The notes under the pieces are model-generated. The model was not told the origin of the DNA and did not search any database. It was given only the letters and a program-made list of their open reading frames with translations. Below are positions 1 through 10,753 of a stretch of DNA of 21,984 nucleotides, one piece after another (position 1 is the first letter of the stretch; every line of letters starts with the position of its first letter). The position numbers and the translations under genes are program-made. This stretch comes from a virus, in the IMG/VR virus record IMGVR_UViG_3300042890_000852, positions 1 to 21,984 of that record. One strand, written 5' to 3'.

Positions 1-3000
1 GACGACAATAGAAAGAACGATCTTTTGGTTCCACAAAAATCTAATATTTTTAAACCAACTGAATATTTCATTAAAGAAACAATTGCAGATTTACCAAGAA
101 GAGCAAATTTAAATTTATATCCATATTTTGTAAAGACGGACGAAAATTTGATTAGTATTATGGCCACTAGAAGTTATGATACAGAATCCGAATTATTTAA
201 GTTTGCAGCACATAATATTAGAACCAATAGTAATGGACCTGTTTTAGCAAGAATTAATCAAAATTTATATACCGCAACGGTTGCTAAAAATAAAATAGGA
301 GAAGCGTTATTAGGTAATACTAACACACTAATAAACATTATTAGAGGTAAACAACCTTTAATTGAGGGTAACGAAAAAATTACCGCATCTAGAAGTATAT
401 TAGGTAAAGGAATTGATTTTTTAGGTACCGTGGCGGGAACACAATTACCGTTTAGTACAATACCTGGTGATTACTTAACAAACCCAAGAGCACCCATTAA
501 TGTAAGACCTACAGACGTTTCTACGGGAACTAAGATATGGCAAGATTTAACGGGGGTATTAGGTTCAATTGTAGGTATTCAAAGAAGACCTTTACCAACA
601 AGAAAACCGTCCGACATATTAATTGAAAATATGGGAGACGCCACAAAGTATAGATTATTTGATTTATTAAGTTTCAACGCTTATGCTCCTAACTATACAA
701 CAGGTGCAAGATCACAAATGTCAACTGGATTAGGTAGAATACCAAGTATGGTGGCTCAAGGTGTTAAAAGTATATTAGGTGTTGAGGCGCCAGCCGGAGC
801 TGCATATATTGGAGATGATAGAGCAAATAATGTTAAAAACGCCACTACCGATTTATTTAGTGGTAGACCAATAAGAAGTAGTTATTATCTTTCATTAATG
901 TTTGATACAATTGCTGCTGAACTTTTTCATAGTAATAAAAATATTACACAGGGAGGAAAAATAGGTGGTAAATTAACATGGGCTAGTAAAAATGGAACAA
1001 CCAAAGGTGTAAATTTACAAAATATTAATGAAGATTTATCTACAAGATATAAATTTAGGCCAGATTCAATTTTAGAAATTACTCAACAAATATTAGATTC
1101 AAAACCACAAAATGGTGGAGATTCTTTAGCACATATCGGTCACGTTATAGATCAAACAAGTAGATATTTTAAAGATGGAGACACATTAATATCAAGAGGT
1201 TCAGGTGTAAAATATATAGATAATTCAGGTAGAGATATAGGAGTTGAATATGCAAGAGTATGGACTAAAGATAGACCATATTTTAATTATGGTAATACAA
1301 TGCCGTTTTATAAGGAAACGGAAGATAAACCATATTATAAGGGAGGAGAAACACCATTTAGAAGAAAAGGTATAAGACGTTTTGATGGAAGTGTTATGTC
1401 AGATACATGGAATTTAAATATGGCCCCTATGTCAGACGGAACAACTAATCCTGAATTTCCAGGTTCAACAAATATTGTTAGAGGAGAGAAAAATTTTTAT
1501 GCTAAAAAGTATATGTTGTCAATTGAAAATTTAGCATGGGGTTCATCAACATTACCAGGTTATACAGTAAATGATTTACCTTTCTCAGAAAGAGGACCTA
1601 ACGGAGGTAGAGTAATGTGGTTTCCACCATATGATTTAAAAGTATCTGAACAAAATAGTGCTAAATGGGAATCTAACACATTTTTAGGTAGACCCGAACC
1701 AATTTATACATATCAAAATACTGAAAGAAGTGGAACATTAAATTTTAAAATTGTTGTGGATCACCCAAGTATTATGAATTTACTTGTTAGAGAACATTTT
1801 AAAAATTTAAACGACGAACAGGCGGATGATTATATTAATTCATTTTTTGCAGGAGCAAAAGACATTGATTTTTATAGTTTAATAAGAACATACGCAAATT
1901 TAAATGAAGATGATATTACAGCAATACAGAATTACTTAAACACTAATAAAAATCCGAATGATATTAATAGATTAAAAGACGCCGTTCCAACAATAGTGGA
2001 AAATAATCCTGAAGGAGGTTCAACAAATGATGCTAATAAGAAAAATGAATCATTAAAGGTAAAATTAATATTCCCTAATTCATTTCCAATTAGTGATAGT
2101 GGAACAAGTTTTAAATCAATTCAGAATTATAATGATATTGCTCAATTTTTAAGTGGAACAACAGATCAACAAACTGCATTGGCTAAATTAGAGACTGCAT
2201 TAATTACTATCATTAGTCAAAACGATAAAAAAGATTTAATTAATGTATTTGGAAAAGATAATATAAGTGGACCAGAATCAACACAATCAATTCAAAATGT
2301 TAAAGATGATTTATTAAAAGTTTTTGAAAACCAACAAACAAACTTTGATAGCTTTAAAACGGCAATTGAAAAATTAAAAACAAATATAGAAAATAAAAAT
2401 ATAAATAGCGACATTGTTATTTTAATTGGATCTACAACTTCCGCCACAGGAGATAGTATTAGTGATTATAACTTATCTATGAGGAGATCACATTCTATTG
2501 TTAAATATGTTATAGAAACATTAAACCCATTTATAAAAGATAAGTGGGAGTTTAAAAATGTAACATCAAAAGAGTTTTCACCAGGATTCGAAGTATTCCC
2601 AATTGAAGTTGATTATACCTTAAACTTAGATTTAGGTTTTGATGGTTTAGATAAGTCTATAATTTTTAGAACAATTAATTATGGAAAGCAAAAAAATGTA
2701 GATAATGTTGATTGTGGTAAAGTAACGTATGAAACTCCAAATTTAAACCGATTTTCACCATTATCATATGGATGTAGACAATCTACAGTATCAATCGATT
2801 ACGATACTAAAACGAATGTAGATGGACCTTCAAACGTGTCTAGTATAAGAATGTCACCTACGGGTAATGTTAGTACTAACAAAACTAAACCACCTATTGA
2901 TTTGATGAAAAGAATCATAATGAAAACATTATCTGAAGAGTTTTATTTTAAGAAATTAGAAGAAACGTCTCCAATGATTTATAGTTCATTAAAAGAAAAA

Positions 3001-4593
3001 TTAAGATATTTTCATCCTGGATTTCACTCAATGACTCCTGAAGGTTTGAACTCACGATTGACGTTTTTACAACAATGTTTAAGACCGGGCAACACAATAC
3101 CAATAAAAGGATCATCTGATGATTCCGATATAAATGCGAGAAATACAACATTTGGACCCCCACCTGTTTGTGTAATGAGAGTTGGTGATTTCTATAATTC
3201 AAAAGTTGTGATTAGAGATCTTAATATTCAATTTGAAGAAAACGTATGGGATTTGAATTCTGAAGGTATTGGAATACAACCTATGATTGCAACTGTCACA
3301 ATACAATTGAATTTCTTAGGTGGACAAGGTTTAGAAAGACCTATCGAAAGATTACAAAACGCATTATCATCTAATTTCTATGCAAATACTGAAATGTATG
3401 ATGAAAGATCTGAATCTACTAATACAAAAATAGGAGGTATGGATGCAAATGAATTTACAAAAGAATTCATACAAGGTTTAAACGATAAATTATTTCCACC
3501 AACATTACTAAAAGATAGTCCTAGTAAAAATAACGTATCTGAAGGACAATATATTGGTGCTTTGATAGATGGATCGGCATTAGATTATACGACCGTTATT
3601 GATAATCTTTATAAAAATACAAGTCAATATTTTGTCTCATATGAAAGTTTTTATAATAGTACTCTAACAAAATATGGTAAACATTTAACAAATTTAGTTT
3701 TTAATAAAGATTATCGAACAATAAATGTTTATGATGTGGAAACCGGTGGAGCGGCAACAACTTTAAATTTGTTTGGATTTTATCCTAATGAATCTAGTTT
3801 ACCTTCACTATGTAATCACACTGCCGATTCATTAAAAAGTTATTTAAATGGTCTTAATACAGAAGATAAGTATTATATTTTAAAGATGTTAAAACTTGAA
3901 AACACCATTCCATTAAACGTAAAAGATGATGTTGCAAATGTACTACACTCATATGTGGTAGAACAAATACCATCAAAAATGATCGATTTATCAACGTTTA
4001 AAAATATTACAGATTTTGAAAATAATAGAAATGAATTAATTAAATCTATTGATAATGTTAATTTCATTACAAAATATGGTAGAGACGTTAAAATTGAAAA
4101 AGAAATTATAACAAAAAATATATACAAATTAGATGGGATAACCGATGAACAAAGAAAAGTAGGATTCTATTCAAATTATAGTAATTGTATTGAACACATA
4201 AAAAATAATACCGAAAAGATGTATTCTAAATTAGATACTTCAATTAATTTTTTAAATATACAATATACATTTGAAATTGCTGAGGATATTGTAAGAGTAT
4301 TATTTTACGACGATAAATCATCTATGATTGGTAGAATAGGTATGGCTTTACCTACAACGGATAATGATCTTTTGGATAAAATAACTAAAGAATTAAATCA
4401 ATCACTATACCAACCATCAGAAATTAGTATTAAATTTAGTAAAGATCCGGTTCGTAAAAATGACAAACAAATTAAGATTGATTTGGAACCAATGGGAGAG
4501 TCTCCAGAAGATGTGGTAACTATAGATGAAATTAAAAAGTTATTCGGTTTACCAAATAATGTGACAGATAAATTAAACTATTATAGAAAATGA
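1..4593 (+). CDS. Giant baseplate/tail structural protein with OmpA-like segment (5' partial)
   Basis: The reading frame is open from base 1, so the true start lies left of the window and the TTG at 25 is probably not the start. At least 1530 residues are present. I read it as a virion baseplate or tail protein from its position just before gp53-like and hub-like genes. Three segments stand out. At about nt 1597-1785 there is a block with WFPPYDLKV, then FLGRPEPIYTY, then R-SGTLNFKIVVDH, resembling the first part of contractile-system tube-like domains. At about nt 2050-2620 there is an OmpA/Pal-like pattern, with a strand LKVKLIFPNSF and later VILIGSTTS followed by YNLSMRRSHSIVKYV. At about nt 3163-3390 there is MRVGDFYNSKVVIRDL, VWDLNSEGIGIQPMIATVTI, LGGQG and RLQNAL, resembling the second part of the tube-like fold. 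The stop overlaps the next start (ATGA). That it is a baseplate protein is fairly secure; its T4 counterpart is not identified. Confidence 0.75.
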   Translation, partial: DDNRKNDLLVPQKSNIFKPTEYFIKETIADLPRRANLNLYPYFVKTDENLISIMATRSYDTESELFKFAAHNIRTNSNGPVLARINQNLYTATVAKNKIGEALLGNTNTLINIIRGKQPLIEGNEKITASRSILGKGIDFLGTVAGTQLPFSTIPGDYLTNPRAPINVRPTDVSTGTKIWQDLTGVLGSIVGIQRRPLPTRKPSDILIENMGDATKYRLFDLLSFNAYAPNYTTGARSQMSTGLGRIPSMVAQGVKSILGVEAPAGAAYIGDDRANNVKNATTDLFSGRPIRSSYYLSLMFDTIAAELFHSNKNITQGGKIGGKLTWASKNGTTKGVNLQNINEDLSTRYKFRPDSILEITQQILDSKPQNGGDSLAHIGHVIDQTSRYFKDGDTLISRGSGVKYIDNSGRDIGVEYARVWTKDRPYFNYGNTMPFYKETEDKPYYKGGETPFRRKGIRRFDGSVMSDTWNLNMAPMSDGTTNPEFPGSTNIVRGEKNFYAKKYMLSIENLAWGSSTLPGYTVNDLPFSERGPNGGRVMWFPPYDLKVSEQNSAKWESNTFLGRPEPIYTYQNTERSGTLNFKIVVDHPSIMNLLVREHFKNLNDEQADDYINSFFAGAKDIDFYSLIRTYANLNEDDITAIQNYLNTNKNPNDINRLKDAVPTIVENNPEGGSTNDANKKNESLKVKLIFPNSFPISDSGTSFKSIQNYNDIAQFLSGTTDQQTALAKLETALITIISQNDKKDLINVFGKDNISGPESTQSIQNVKDDLLKVFENQQTNFDSFKTAIEKLKTNIENKNINSDIVILIGSTTSATGDSISDYNLSMRRSHSIVKYVIETLNPFIKDKWEFKNVTSKEFSPGFEVFPIEVDYTLNLDLGFDGLDKSIIFRTINYGKQKNVDNVDCGKVTYETPNLNRFSPLSYGCRQSTVSIDYDTKTNVDGPSNVSSIRMSPTGNVSTNKTKPPIDLMKRIIMKTLSEEFYFKKLEETSPMIYSSLKEKLRYFHPGFHSMTPEGLNSRLTFLQQCLRPGNTIPIKGSSDDSDINARNTTFGPPPVCVMRVGDFYNSKVVIRDLNIQFEENVWDLNSEGIGIQPMIATVTIQLNFLGGQGLERPIERLQNALSSNFYANTEMYDERSESTNTKIGGMDANEFTKEFIQGLNDKLFPPTLLKDSPSKNNVSEGQYIGALIDGSALDYTTVIDNLYKNTSQYFVSYESFYNSTLTKYGKHLTNLVFNKDYRTINVYDVETGGAATTLNLFGFYPNESSLPSLCNHTADSLKSYLNGLNTEDKYYILKMLKLENTIPLNVKDDVANVLHSYVVEQIPSKMIDLSTFKNITDFENNRNELIKSIDNVNFITKYGRDVKIEKEIITKNIYKLDGITDEQRKVGFYSNYSNCIEHIKNNTEKMYSKLDTSINFLNIQYTFEIAEDIVRVLFYDDKSSMIGRIGMALPTTDNDLLDKITKELNQSLYQPSEISIKFSKDPVRKNDKQIKIDLEPMGESPEDVVTIDEIKKLFGLPNNVTDKLNYYRK

Positions 4594-4916
4594 GTAGGGA
4601 TTATTTTGATAGGTATCAGTTTTTTATAGATGATGGTACATTTAGAATTGTACCGGGAATTGAGATCCCAATTAAAGGAACGGATAAGTATATTTTATTT
4701 AAGAAAGGTAAAGACAGATTAGATAAAATGTCACAAGAATATTATGGTGGACCCACTTTTGGATGGTTAATTATGCTAGCAAATCCACAGGCGGGAAGTT
4801 TAGAATTTGATATACCTGATAATTTCTTCATAAGAATACCGTACCCATTAATTAGCTCTTTACAAGATTATAAAAGAGGTGTAGAATTGTATAATCTATA
4901 TTATGGTGAAAAATAA
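4590..4916 (+). CDS. 53: gp53-like baseplate wedge protein with LysM-like motif
   Basis: A 108-residue protein likely to be a baseplate wedge component. The stretch ILFKKGKDRLDKMSQEYYGG followed by FGWLIMLANPQ fits the LysM-like pattern (turn-Gly-D-x-L-x-x-I, then YYG, then W-x-I-x-x-x-N) that marks T4 gp53 and the small LysM tail proteins of contractile systems. The N-terminal part (FDRYQFFIDDG, then IVPGIEIPIKGTDKY) is the usual beta-rich lead-in. It is shorter than T4 gp53. The start overlaps the preceding stop by 4 bases and the end overlaps the next gene by 14 bases, so translation of these three structural genes is probably coupled. All six arginines use AGA or AGG. An alternative is a generic P2 gpX-like LysM tail protein. 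Confidence 0.72.
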   Translation: MSRDYFDRYQFFIDDGTFRIVPGIEIPIKGTDKYILFKKGKDRLDKMSQEYYGGPTFGWLIMLANPQAGSLEFDIPDNFFIRIPYPLISSLQDYKRGVELYNLYYGEK

Positions 4917-7900
4917 CGTAACAAATACTGAAGATATACAAGTAAAAGTTGATCAAAATAATTTAATTTATATTGAACCAAACTCAACTGTTGATGCGGA
5001 TGGAAATGTAAACCCAAGAAACATACAAGCGGAAAAGTTAATTATGTATGTTAATTTAGAGGCGGACATCGTTCCAAGATCTATTTTAGTATCAGATAAT
5101 GAAACTAACACATTAACAAGTATTGCAAGTGGAACCCTTAATTTTCTAAAAAATGGAGACGGACAAGACTATGATACAACATGGACTGACTCATTTTTAA
5201 ATACAGAAGAAAAAAAAGACAATAAAGGTAATCCAACAGGTGAATTTTTTCAATCAGATAAAACTGGACAGTCCTTTGGTATCGATAGTATTTCAATAGA
5301 AATTAAAGGATTTAATGCAATACCACAAGTTCGAATAAATTTTATTGATGTAAGAGGTAAAACATTATTCGAGTCACCTGAAAATTCACCATATAAAGCG
5401 TTCTTTCATATACCTTGGCCAATATTTTATTTAACGGTAAAAGGTTATTATGGTAAAGCGATTAAATATAGACTTCATTTAGTTAAGTTTACAAGTAAAT
5501 TTAATGAATCTAGTGGTAATTTTGAAGTTAGTACAACATTCGTTGGATCAACATATGCGTGGTTGTCCGATATTCCATTACAAGGAATATTAAATGCTCC
5601 ATATCTTTTTCCTAACGAGTCAACACGAACAACTCGTTTTAATGAAACTTTAGGATTAGAAAAAGAAGAATTAAAAAAATCTTCAAGAGGATATGAAATA
5701 TTAAAGACAGTTTATAATGAATATAAATTAAAAGGACTTTTACCAAAAGATTTTCCTGTAAAGACAGTTAGAGAAATCTTAACTATTGCATCTAATTTAG
5801 ATTCATTATTGGAAAAACAAATATTTGATCAAGTGGTCGATATGAGATTATTTGCTGCTATGAAGGAATTTGGTGAAACTATAGATGACTACGAAAAGTC
5901 AGTTAGATCATGGGCGTCAAATAATTTACTTAATACTCCGGTAAATTCATTAAATGAACGACAGCCGGACGGAACTATAGTTCAATATTTTTATACTAAT
6001 AATGCGGACAAAAAGAAAACAACACAAGTATTAGGTGATGGTAACGGAACATTAGAAAATTTATTAAAATTATATGATAAAAAAATAAATGAAAATCAGA
6101 TGTTTACTAATTTTTTATCAAGTAAACCACAACAACCATCTTTAATTAATAACACAACATCTGTTTTTTCAAAAAATAGTTTAGGTATTAACAAAATAGA
6201 GGAAATAAATAAATATTATGTAATTGACAAGGACCAAGGAGGATTTATTGCGGTTGCAATTGAGAAATTGGTTGATGATATTCGAGACGTTAGAAGAAGT
6301 TTTGAACAACAAAGAAATAGATTGGAAAATGATGTGGAGAAAAAAATGAACGAAATTGTTCGTAATAAAAAGAACGGTTTTGGATTTGAACCCACAATTA
6401 GAAATATTTTTGCGGTTATATTAGCCAATGCTGAAGTTCTAATACGTTTAATGAAAGACGTACACAGAAGAGCAATTGATCAGGCGGACACAAGAAAAAA
6501 AGTGGTAGGTGAATTTTCTAAAGAATCAAAAGGAGAGTCGATATATCCATGGCCGGAATTAAAATCAACTATTTTAGGTAAAGAAAATACAATTATTTAT
6601 CCTGGAGACCCCGATTTTCATGTTAGATTAGGTTCGGATGATCCGGTTAGATGGCCTGAAGTTGAGTTTATCGAAACATATATTGGAATCTCTACAAATA
6701 AAGTGGATTCATTATCGAATAAAGAGAGCGGAATTGATAAAAATAAAACACAATTTGAAACTGATACTGATGTTAATAAAATAAAGAAAATTAATACGGC
6801 TAATTCGGTCACTAATATATTACCTTATGTAAATAAAACACCATCATCATTTGTGTATGAAATTTATGAAAGGGCATTAACATATAATTTAGTTGATACA
6901 TTTAATAAAGATACAATTAAAGAATTGGCAAATATTGAATTTCAAAATATATTAGAATCGGTAAAAGGAGATAATAATCTAAGAAAATTATTAAAAGATA
7001 GTATCAAAAGTCAAACTGATCTTTTATTACAATTACAGAAAATTGCACCATTTGAGAGTTATAATTATTATTTAGATAGTTTACCAACAACAGATTATTT
7101 AAAATCATTTTATTCACAATCATATTCCATTAAACAATATTTTCCGATCCGTACATTCAATGACGTTGAAATATATCCAAAATTAAAAAATAATTTATTA
7201 AATTACAGAGTTGATGATTATAGAACAAACATATATCCATTTAGTTCAACGAAATATTTAAGTTATTTAAATCTTAATGGAGCTTCCGTTGAAAAATTCG
7301 GAGTGGACAATTTTACATATCAAGGGTTTTTAGAAATCGACACAACACAAGGATTAATATCTGGTAAAAAGGACTCTAAATTTTGGGTAAAACCTGGTTA
7401 TACTACTAATTTATTTTCAATGCCGATTAATGTTGATAATAATAAAACTAACATATTAAACACCCCATATTTTCATAAACAATTGTTTGCTGATTTTATG
7501 GATACAGATGTTAACGGACCAAACGGTAGATATACGGCATCGGCTTATTTATTTTTAAATTCATTACCTTTTGTTGATTTGGATGATAATGTAAATTACG
7601 ACGGATCAATTATAATGGTTTCATCATTATTTAGGGAAATTAGCACATCACAATATGTTCCATATTTCCTAATGTTGAAATGGGGAGCAATTTATCATAG
7701 ATACAAAAAATATATATTAGAAGGTAAAGATATATTAGATGTTCAAAAAAACACTTTAAATGTTGTTTTGAAGGAAGGATTTTTATCAGGAGGAACTACA
7801 ACAAATATAAACGGAAGTATATTTTTTGATAATCAAAATAACTTAACATTTTATACTAATTCAGATGAGACTCAATCTGTTAAATATACTGGTTATACAG

Positions 7901-10710
7901 ATGTAGGTATACATCCTTATTATGACAATGTTTTTTATAATGTAGTAAACAACGATAGTTTCTTTATATATCTAAGTGGTGATACTGAAAATTATACAAC
8001 CGCAATTACAAATGGAAAATTAAAATTAAAAAAATACGATAGTAGAGGAACCAACAAAATTAATTATTGGACACAATATGTTAATAATGGAAATAATGGA
8101 TATACTTTATTACCGTCCACAGGTGGTAACTTAAATCACGGTAAAAAACAATCATTAGTAAATAATGACACACCATTTAGTGATAATTCTTTCGCGTTAG
8201 AAGAACAAAATAATTTTAGAATTATTTGGGAAGATGAATATATTAATAACACATATAGTGGTAAGACATTTTTCTCTTCAGAAGAGTATAATAGAACAAT
8301 AGATAATTTATATAATTTAAAAGGTAATAACAAAAAAGTATTTGATTTAATTGCGACGTTTAATCCACAAATGTTAGAAGATTTTGAAACTCACTTTTTG
8401 AACTTTGCATCTGAAAAAGTTAATTTAAATTATTCTGATAAATCGTTTAGTTTAACAAAATATGGTAAGTTTCAAGAAGTATTAAGAGACATAGTAAATC
8501 TTTCATATGATAAAAATAGTGATTCTGATAATATTGATACCCAAATTCAGAATTTAAAAATTAAACAGTCTGAAAAATTAAAAACAATTACAACTTCATT
8601 ATTATCAAATAATGATTTAATAAATATAACAATCGGAAACCCAAAAGAGTTAGACCCACATGTAATTAATGGTTTTATTGACATTAATAAAACAGATAAA
8701 TTTAAATATGATACTTACGATTTAACCACACAATCGGGAGATACAAAATATATTCAATTATATGTTGGACCGTATGTAAGTGGAACGTCTTTAAATAATG
8801 AATATTTAGATTTCTTCAAGGATAATAATATTAAAGTAAGTGAATCAAACATATTAATGTTTAGGTCATTAACATACATTTACGCGGGGTATATAAAAAA
8901 CGGTGGAGTACGAGACAAATATACGTTCCAACAATATCTATATAAAAATATTATTTTTAATGGTGAAAATAATACAGGTCTAAATAATAGAATGTCATTA
9001 TTCTTTAGTACTTTGATACCTCAATTTTCATCTTTTAATATTGAAGAACCTAAAAGTAAAATAGATTTTTTTGATGGTTATAATAATAAACCATTAAAGG
9101 TTGAGTTATATAATTTCTTTAAATCTATGAACGATAAGTGGATTGCTGGAAATTCCATAGGTCATAGGTCACTTTTAGAAGAGTTTTTATTTTTAGATAA
9201 GGCTAATAAAGACATAGGTAATGAATATTTTATAGACATATCACGATTACTTAATTTAGGGGAACCCGAAAACATTAAACAAAATTTATTCAGTTCAATA
9301 TCGATATTATTACAAGATACAGGTTTTGATTTAAGAGCATTACCGGCTTATATTAATTTCTATGGAACAAATTTTTCAAACACACCTAAATTAACACCAT
9401 CCAAAAAAATAGCACAAAATATATTTGGAACATTCTTAGAAGTTGATTATCAAGAATCATCACCTAAAATTATTGTACAATATGTAGGTAAAAATTCAAC
9501 AAGACCTGACATGTCAGATAATAAAAAATATAGATTTACTGACGATAGTTTTAATATTGGTAATACTAATAACAATCCAGTTATGATCACTTTACCTAAA
9601 GTATTTCAAACGGGAGATTTATCTAAAACAAATAAAGTAGTTGCATTTGAAGTAAGTTTCGGTGATCAAAACCAAAGTATTTTTAAAGGTATTAGTTTAG
9701 ATCAGGCATCAATTAAAAATACTACAGAGTCGTTTTATGTATTAGAAAACTTGGCTAGAAGTGAATCAGGTTCGTCATCACATAATGTTGATATTGGTTT
9801 ATATGAGTATTATAGACAAGCCGCATATACATGTGAAATAACTTGTATGGGTAATGTTATGATACAACCTACGATGTTTTTCTATTTGAAAAATATCCCT
9901 ATGTTTAAAGGAACATATTGGATTACTGAAGTTGGTCATGAAATTAGAAATAATAATATTGTAACCAAATTTAAAGGATCAAGAATGCCATACACGGCAT
10001 TACCAGATTTGACAGATTCATTTATGTCAAGTTATAGAACATTATTTGATAAACTACAACAAAAGGCAATCAATAGGGTTAATGGTTCAGATAAAGTTAC
10101 GGAAACAAGTGCATCTATTGTCACTGCCGATGGTAGTCAATACACATATGATATGGGTCCTGATAAAAAGAAAGTACCGGGAGAAAAGGTTACTTTAGAC
10201 GATGTGGGAGTAACCGTAAATGGAATACCATATAATGGATTTAATGAATTTAGATATATTGTTCAAGTTGAATATAAAGGTGATAAATGGTTAAGAGCAC
10301 AGGTGGTTAGAATGGGAGAATCAAATTATTCGATGAACGATACGGACAGTATGTCTTTAATAACTAAATCTAATTTTAAACAAGATCCAGCGTTTACTTG
10401 GGGTAATATTAGACAATTTAGTGATAAATATTATTTCTATTCTACTAGATTTATATTAGATAAAATGGATGTTAATGATACTTTAACAAAATATAAAACA
10501 CTTTTCTTAAATCCAAATAAAAATAAAAATATGACTTTATCACACGTATATTCTTTGGATAAGGCTAAACAATCACCAATAGCATTTGGAGGACCTATTG
10601 ACAATATTAGGGATGAAAAGGAATATGGAATCGCTCTATCACCTAAATTAATGAAAGATTTAGATTTACAAGATGGTGATATTGTTTATTTTAAATTGGT
10701 GAAAGTGTAA
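4903..10710 (+). CDS. Giant baseplate hub-type structural protein (1935 residues)
   Basis: A very large virion protein, probably part of the central baseplate or hub. Near the N-terminus (about nt 5270-5610) is a conserved-looking beta-rich block: FGIDSISIEIKG, VRINFIDVRGKTLFE, SPYKAFFHIPWPIFYLTVKG, YYGKAIKYRL, then FVGSTYAWLSDIPL. A middle block (about nt 7540-7720) has AYLFLNSLPF and LMLKWGAIYHRYKKYI. Near the C-terminus (about nt 9790-10010) is YTCEITCMGNVMIQPTMFFY, FKGTYWITEVGHEI and VTKFKGSRMPY, a pattern typical of the hub barrel of the gpD/gp27/XkdQ kind, in which an assembled protein must be of a given type, with a following T...R strand. About 200 further residues follow. No lysozyme catalytic motif is recognised. 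It is much longer than T4 gp27 (about 390 residues). The start ATG at 4903 lies inside the gp53-like gene and has no Shine-Dalgarno. The hub role is inferred. Confidence 0.7.
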   Translation: MVKNNVTNTEDIQVKVDQNNLIYIEPNSTVDADGNVNPRNIQAEKLIMYVNLEADIVPRSILVSDNETNTLTSIASGTLNFLKNGDGQDYDTTWTDSFLNTEEKKDNKGNPTGEFFQSDKTGQSFGIDSISIEIKGFNAIPQVRINFIDVRGKTLFESPENSPYKAFFHIPWPIFYLTVKGYYGKAIKYRLHLVKFTSKFNESSGNFEVSTTFVGSTYAWLSDIPLQGILNAPYLFPNESTRTTRFNETLGLEKEELKKSSRGYEILKTVYNEYKLKGLLPKDFPVKTVREILTIASNLDSLLEKQIFDQVVDMRLFAAMKEFGETIDDYEKSVRSWASNNLLNTPVNSLNERQPDGTIVQYFYTNNADKKKTTQVLGDGNGTLENLLKLYDKKINENQMFTNFLSSKPQQPSLINNTTSVFSKNSLGINKIEEINKYYVIDKDQGGFIAVAIEKLVDDIRDVRRSFEQQRNRLENDVEKKMNEIVRNKKNGFGFEPTIRNIFAVILANAEVLIRLMKDVHRRAIDQADTRKKVVGEFSKESKGESIYPWPELKSTILGKENTIIYPGDPDFHVRLGSDDPVRWPEVEFIETYIGISTNKVDSLSNKESGIDKNKTQFETDTDVNKIKKINTANSVTNILPYVNKTPSSFVYEIYERALTYNLVDTFNKDTIKELANIEFQNILESVKGDNNLRKLLKDSIKSQTDLLLQLQKIAPFESYNYYLDSLPTTDYLKSFYSQSYSIKQYFPIRTFNDVEIYPKLKNNLLNYRVDDYRTNIYPFSSTKYLSYLNLNGASVEKFGVDNFTYQGFLEIDTTQGLISGKKDSKFWVKPGYTTNLFSMPINVDNNKTNILNTPYFHKQLFADFMDTDVNGPNGRYTASAYLFLNSLPFVDLDDNVNYDGSIIMVSSLFREISTSQYVPYFLMLKWGAIYHRYKKYILEGKDILDVQKNTLNVVLKEGFLSGGTTTNINGSIFFDNQNNLTFYTNSDETQSVKYTGYTDVGIHPYYDNVFYNVVNNDSFFIYLSGDTENYTTAITNGKLKLKKYDSRGTNKINYWTQYVNNGNNGYTLLPSTGGNLNHGKKQSLVNNDTPFSDNSFALEEQNNFRIIWEDEYINNTYSGKTFFSSEEYNRTIDNLYNLKGNNKKVFDLIATFNPQMLEDFETHFLNFASEKVNLNYSDKSFSLTKYGKFQEVLRDIVNLSYDKNSDSDNIDTQIQNLKIKQSEKLKTITTSLLSNNDLINITIGNPKELDPHVINGFIDINKTDKFKYDTYDLTTQSGDTKYIQLYVGPYVSGTSLNNEYLDFFKDNNIKVSESNILMFRSLTYIYAGYIKNGGVRDKYTFQQYLYKNIIFNGENNTGLNNRMSLFFSTLIPQFSSFNIEEPKSKIDFFDGYNNKPLKVELYNFFKSMNDKWIAGNSIGHRSLLEEFLFLDKANKDIGNEYFIDISRLLNLGEPENIKQNLFSSISILLQDTGFDLRALPAYINFYGTNFSNTPKLTPSKKIAQNIFGTFLEVDYQESSPKIIVQYVGKNSTRPDMSDNKKYRFTDDSFNIGNTNNNPVMITLPKVFQTGDLSKTNKVVAFEVSFGDQNQSIFKGISLDQASIKNTTESFYVLENLARSESGSSSHNVDIGLYEYYRQAAYTCEITCMGNVMIQPTMFFYLKNIPMFKGTYWITEVGHEIRNNNIVTKFKGSRMPYTALPDLTDSFMSSYRTLFDKLQQKAINRVNGSDKVTETSASIVTADGSQYTYDMGPDKKKVPGEKVTLDDVGVTVNGIPYNGFNEFRYIVQVEYKGDKWLRAQVVRMGESNYSMNDTDSMSLITKSNFKQDPAFTWGNIRQFSDKYYFYSTRFILDKMDVNDTLTKYKTLFLNPNKNKNMTLSHVYSLDKAKQSPIAFGGPIDNIRDEKEYGIALSPKLMKDLDLQDGDIVYFKLVKV

Positions 10711-10753
10711 TATTAATAAAACTTGGGATATTTATAGTAATAAAACAAATATT

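Noticed and set aside
25-27. TTG as the start of the first giant protein
   Set aside because: The frame is open to base 1 with similar coding composition, so the gene more likely begins outside the window.
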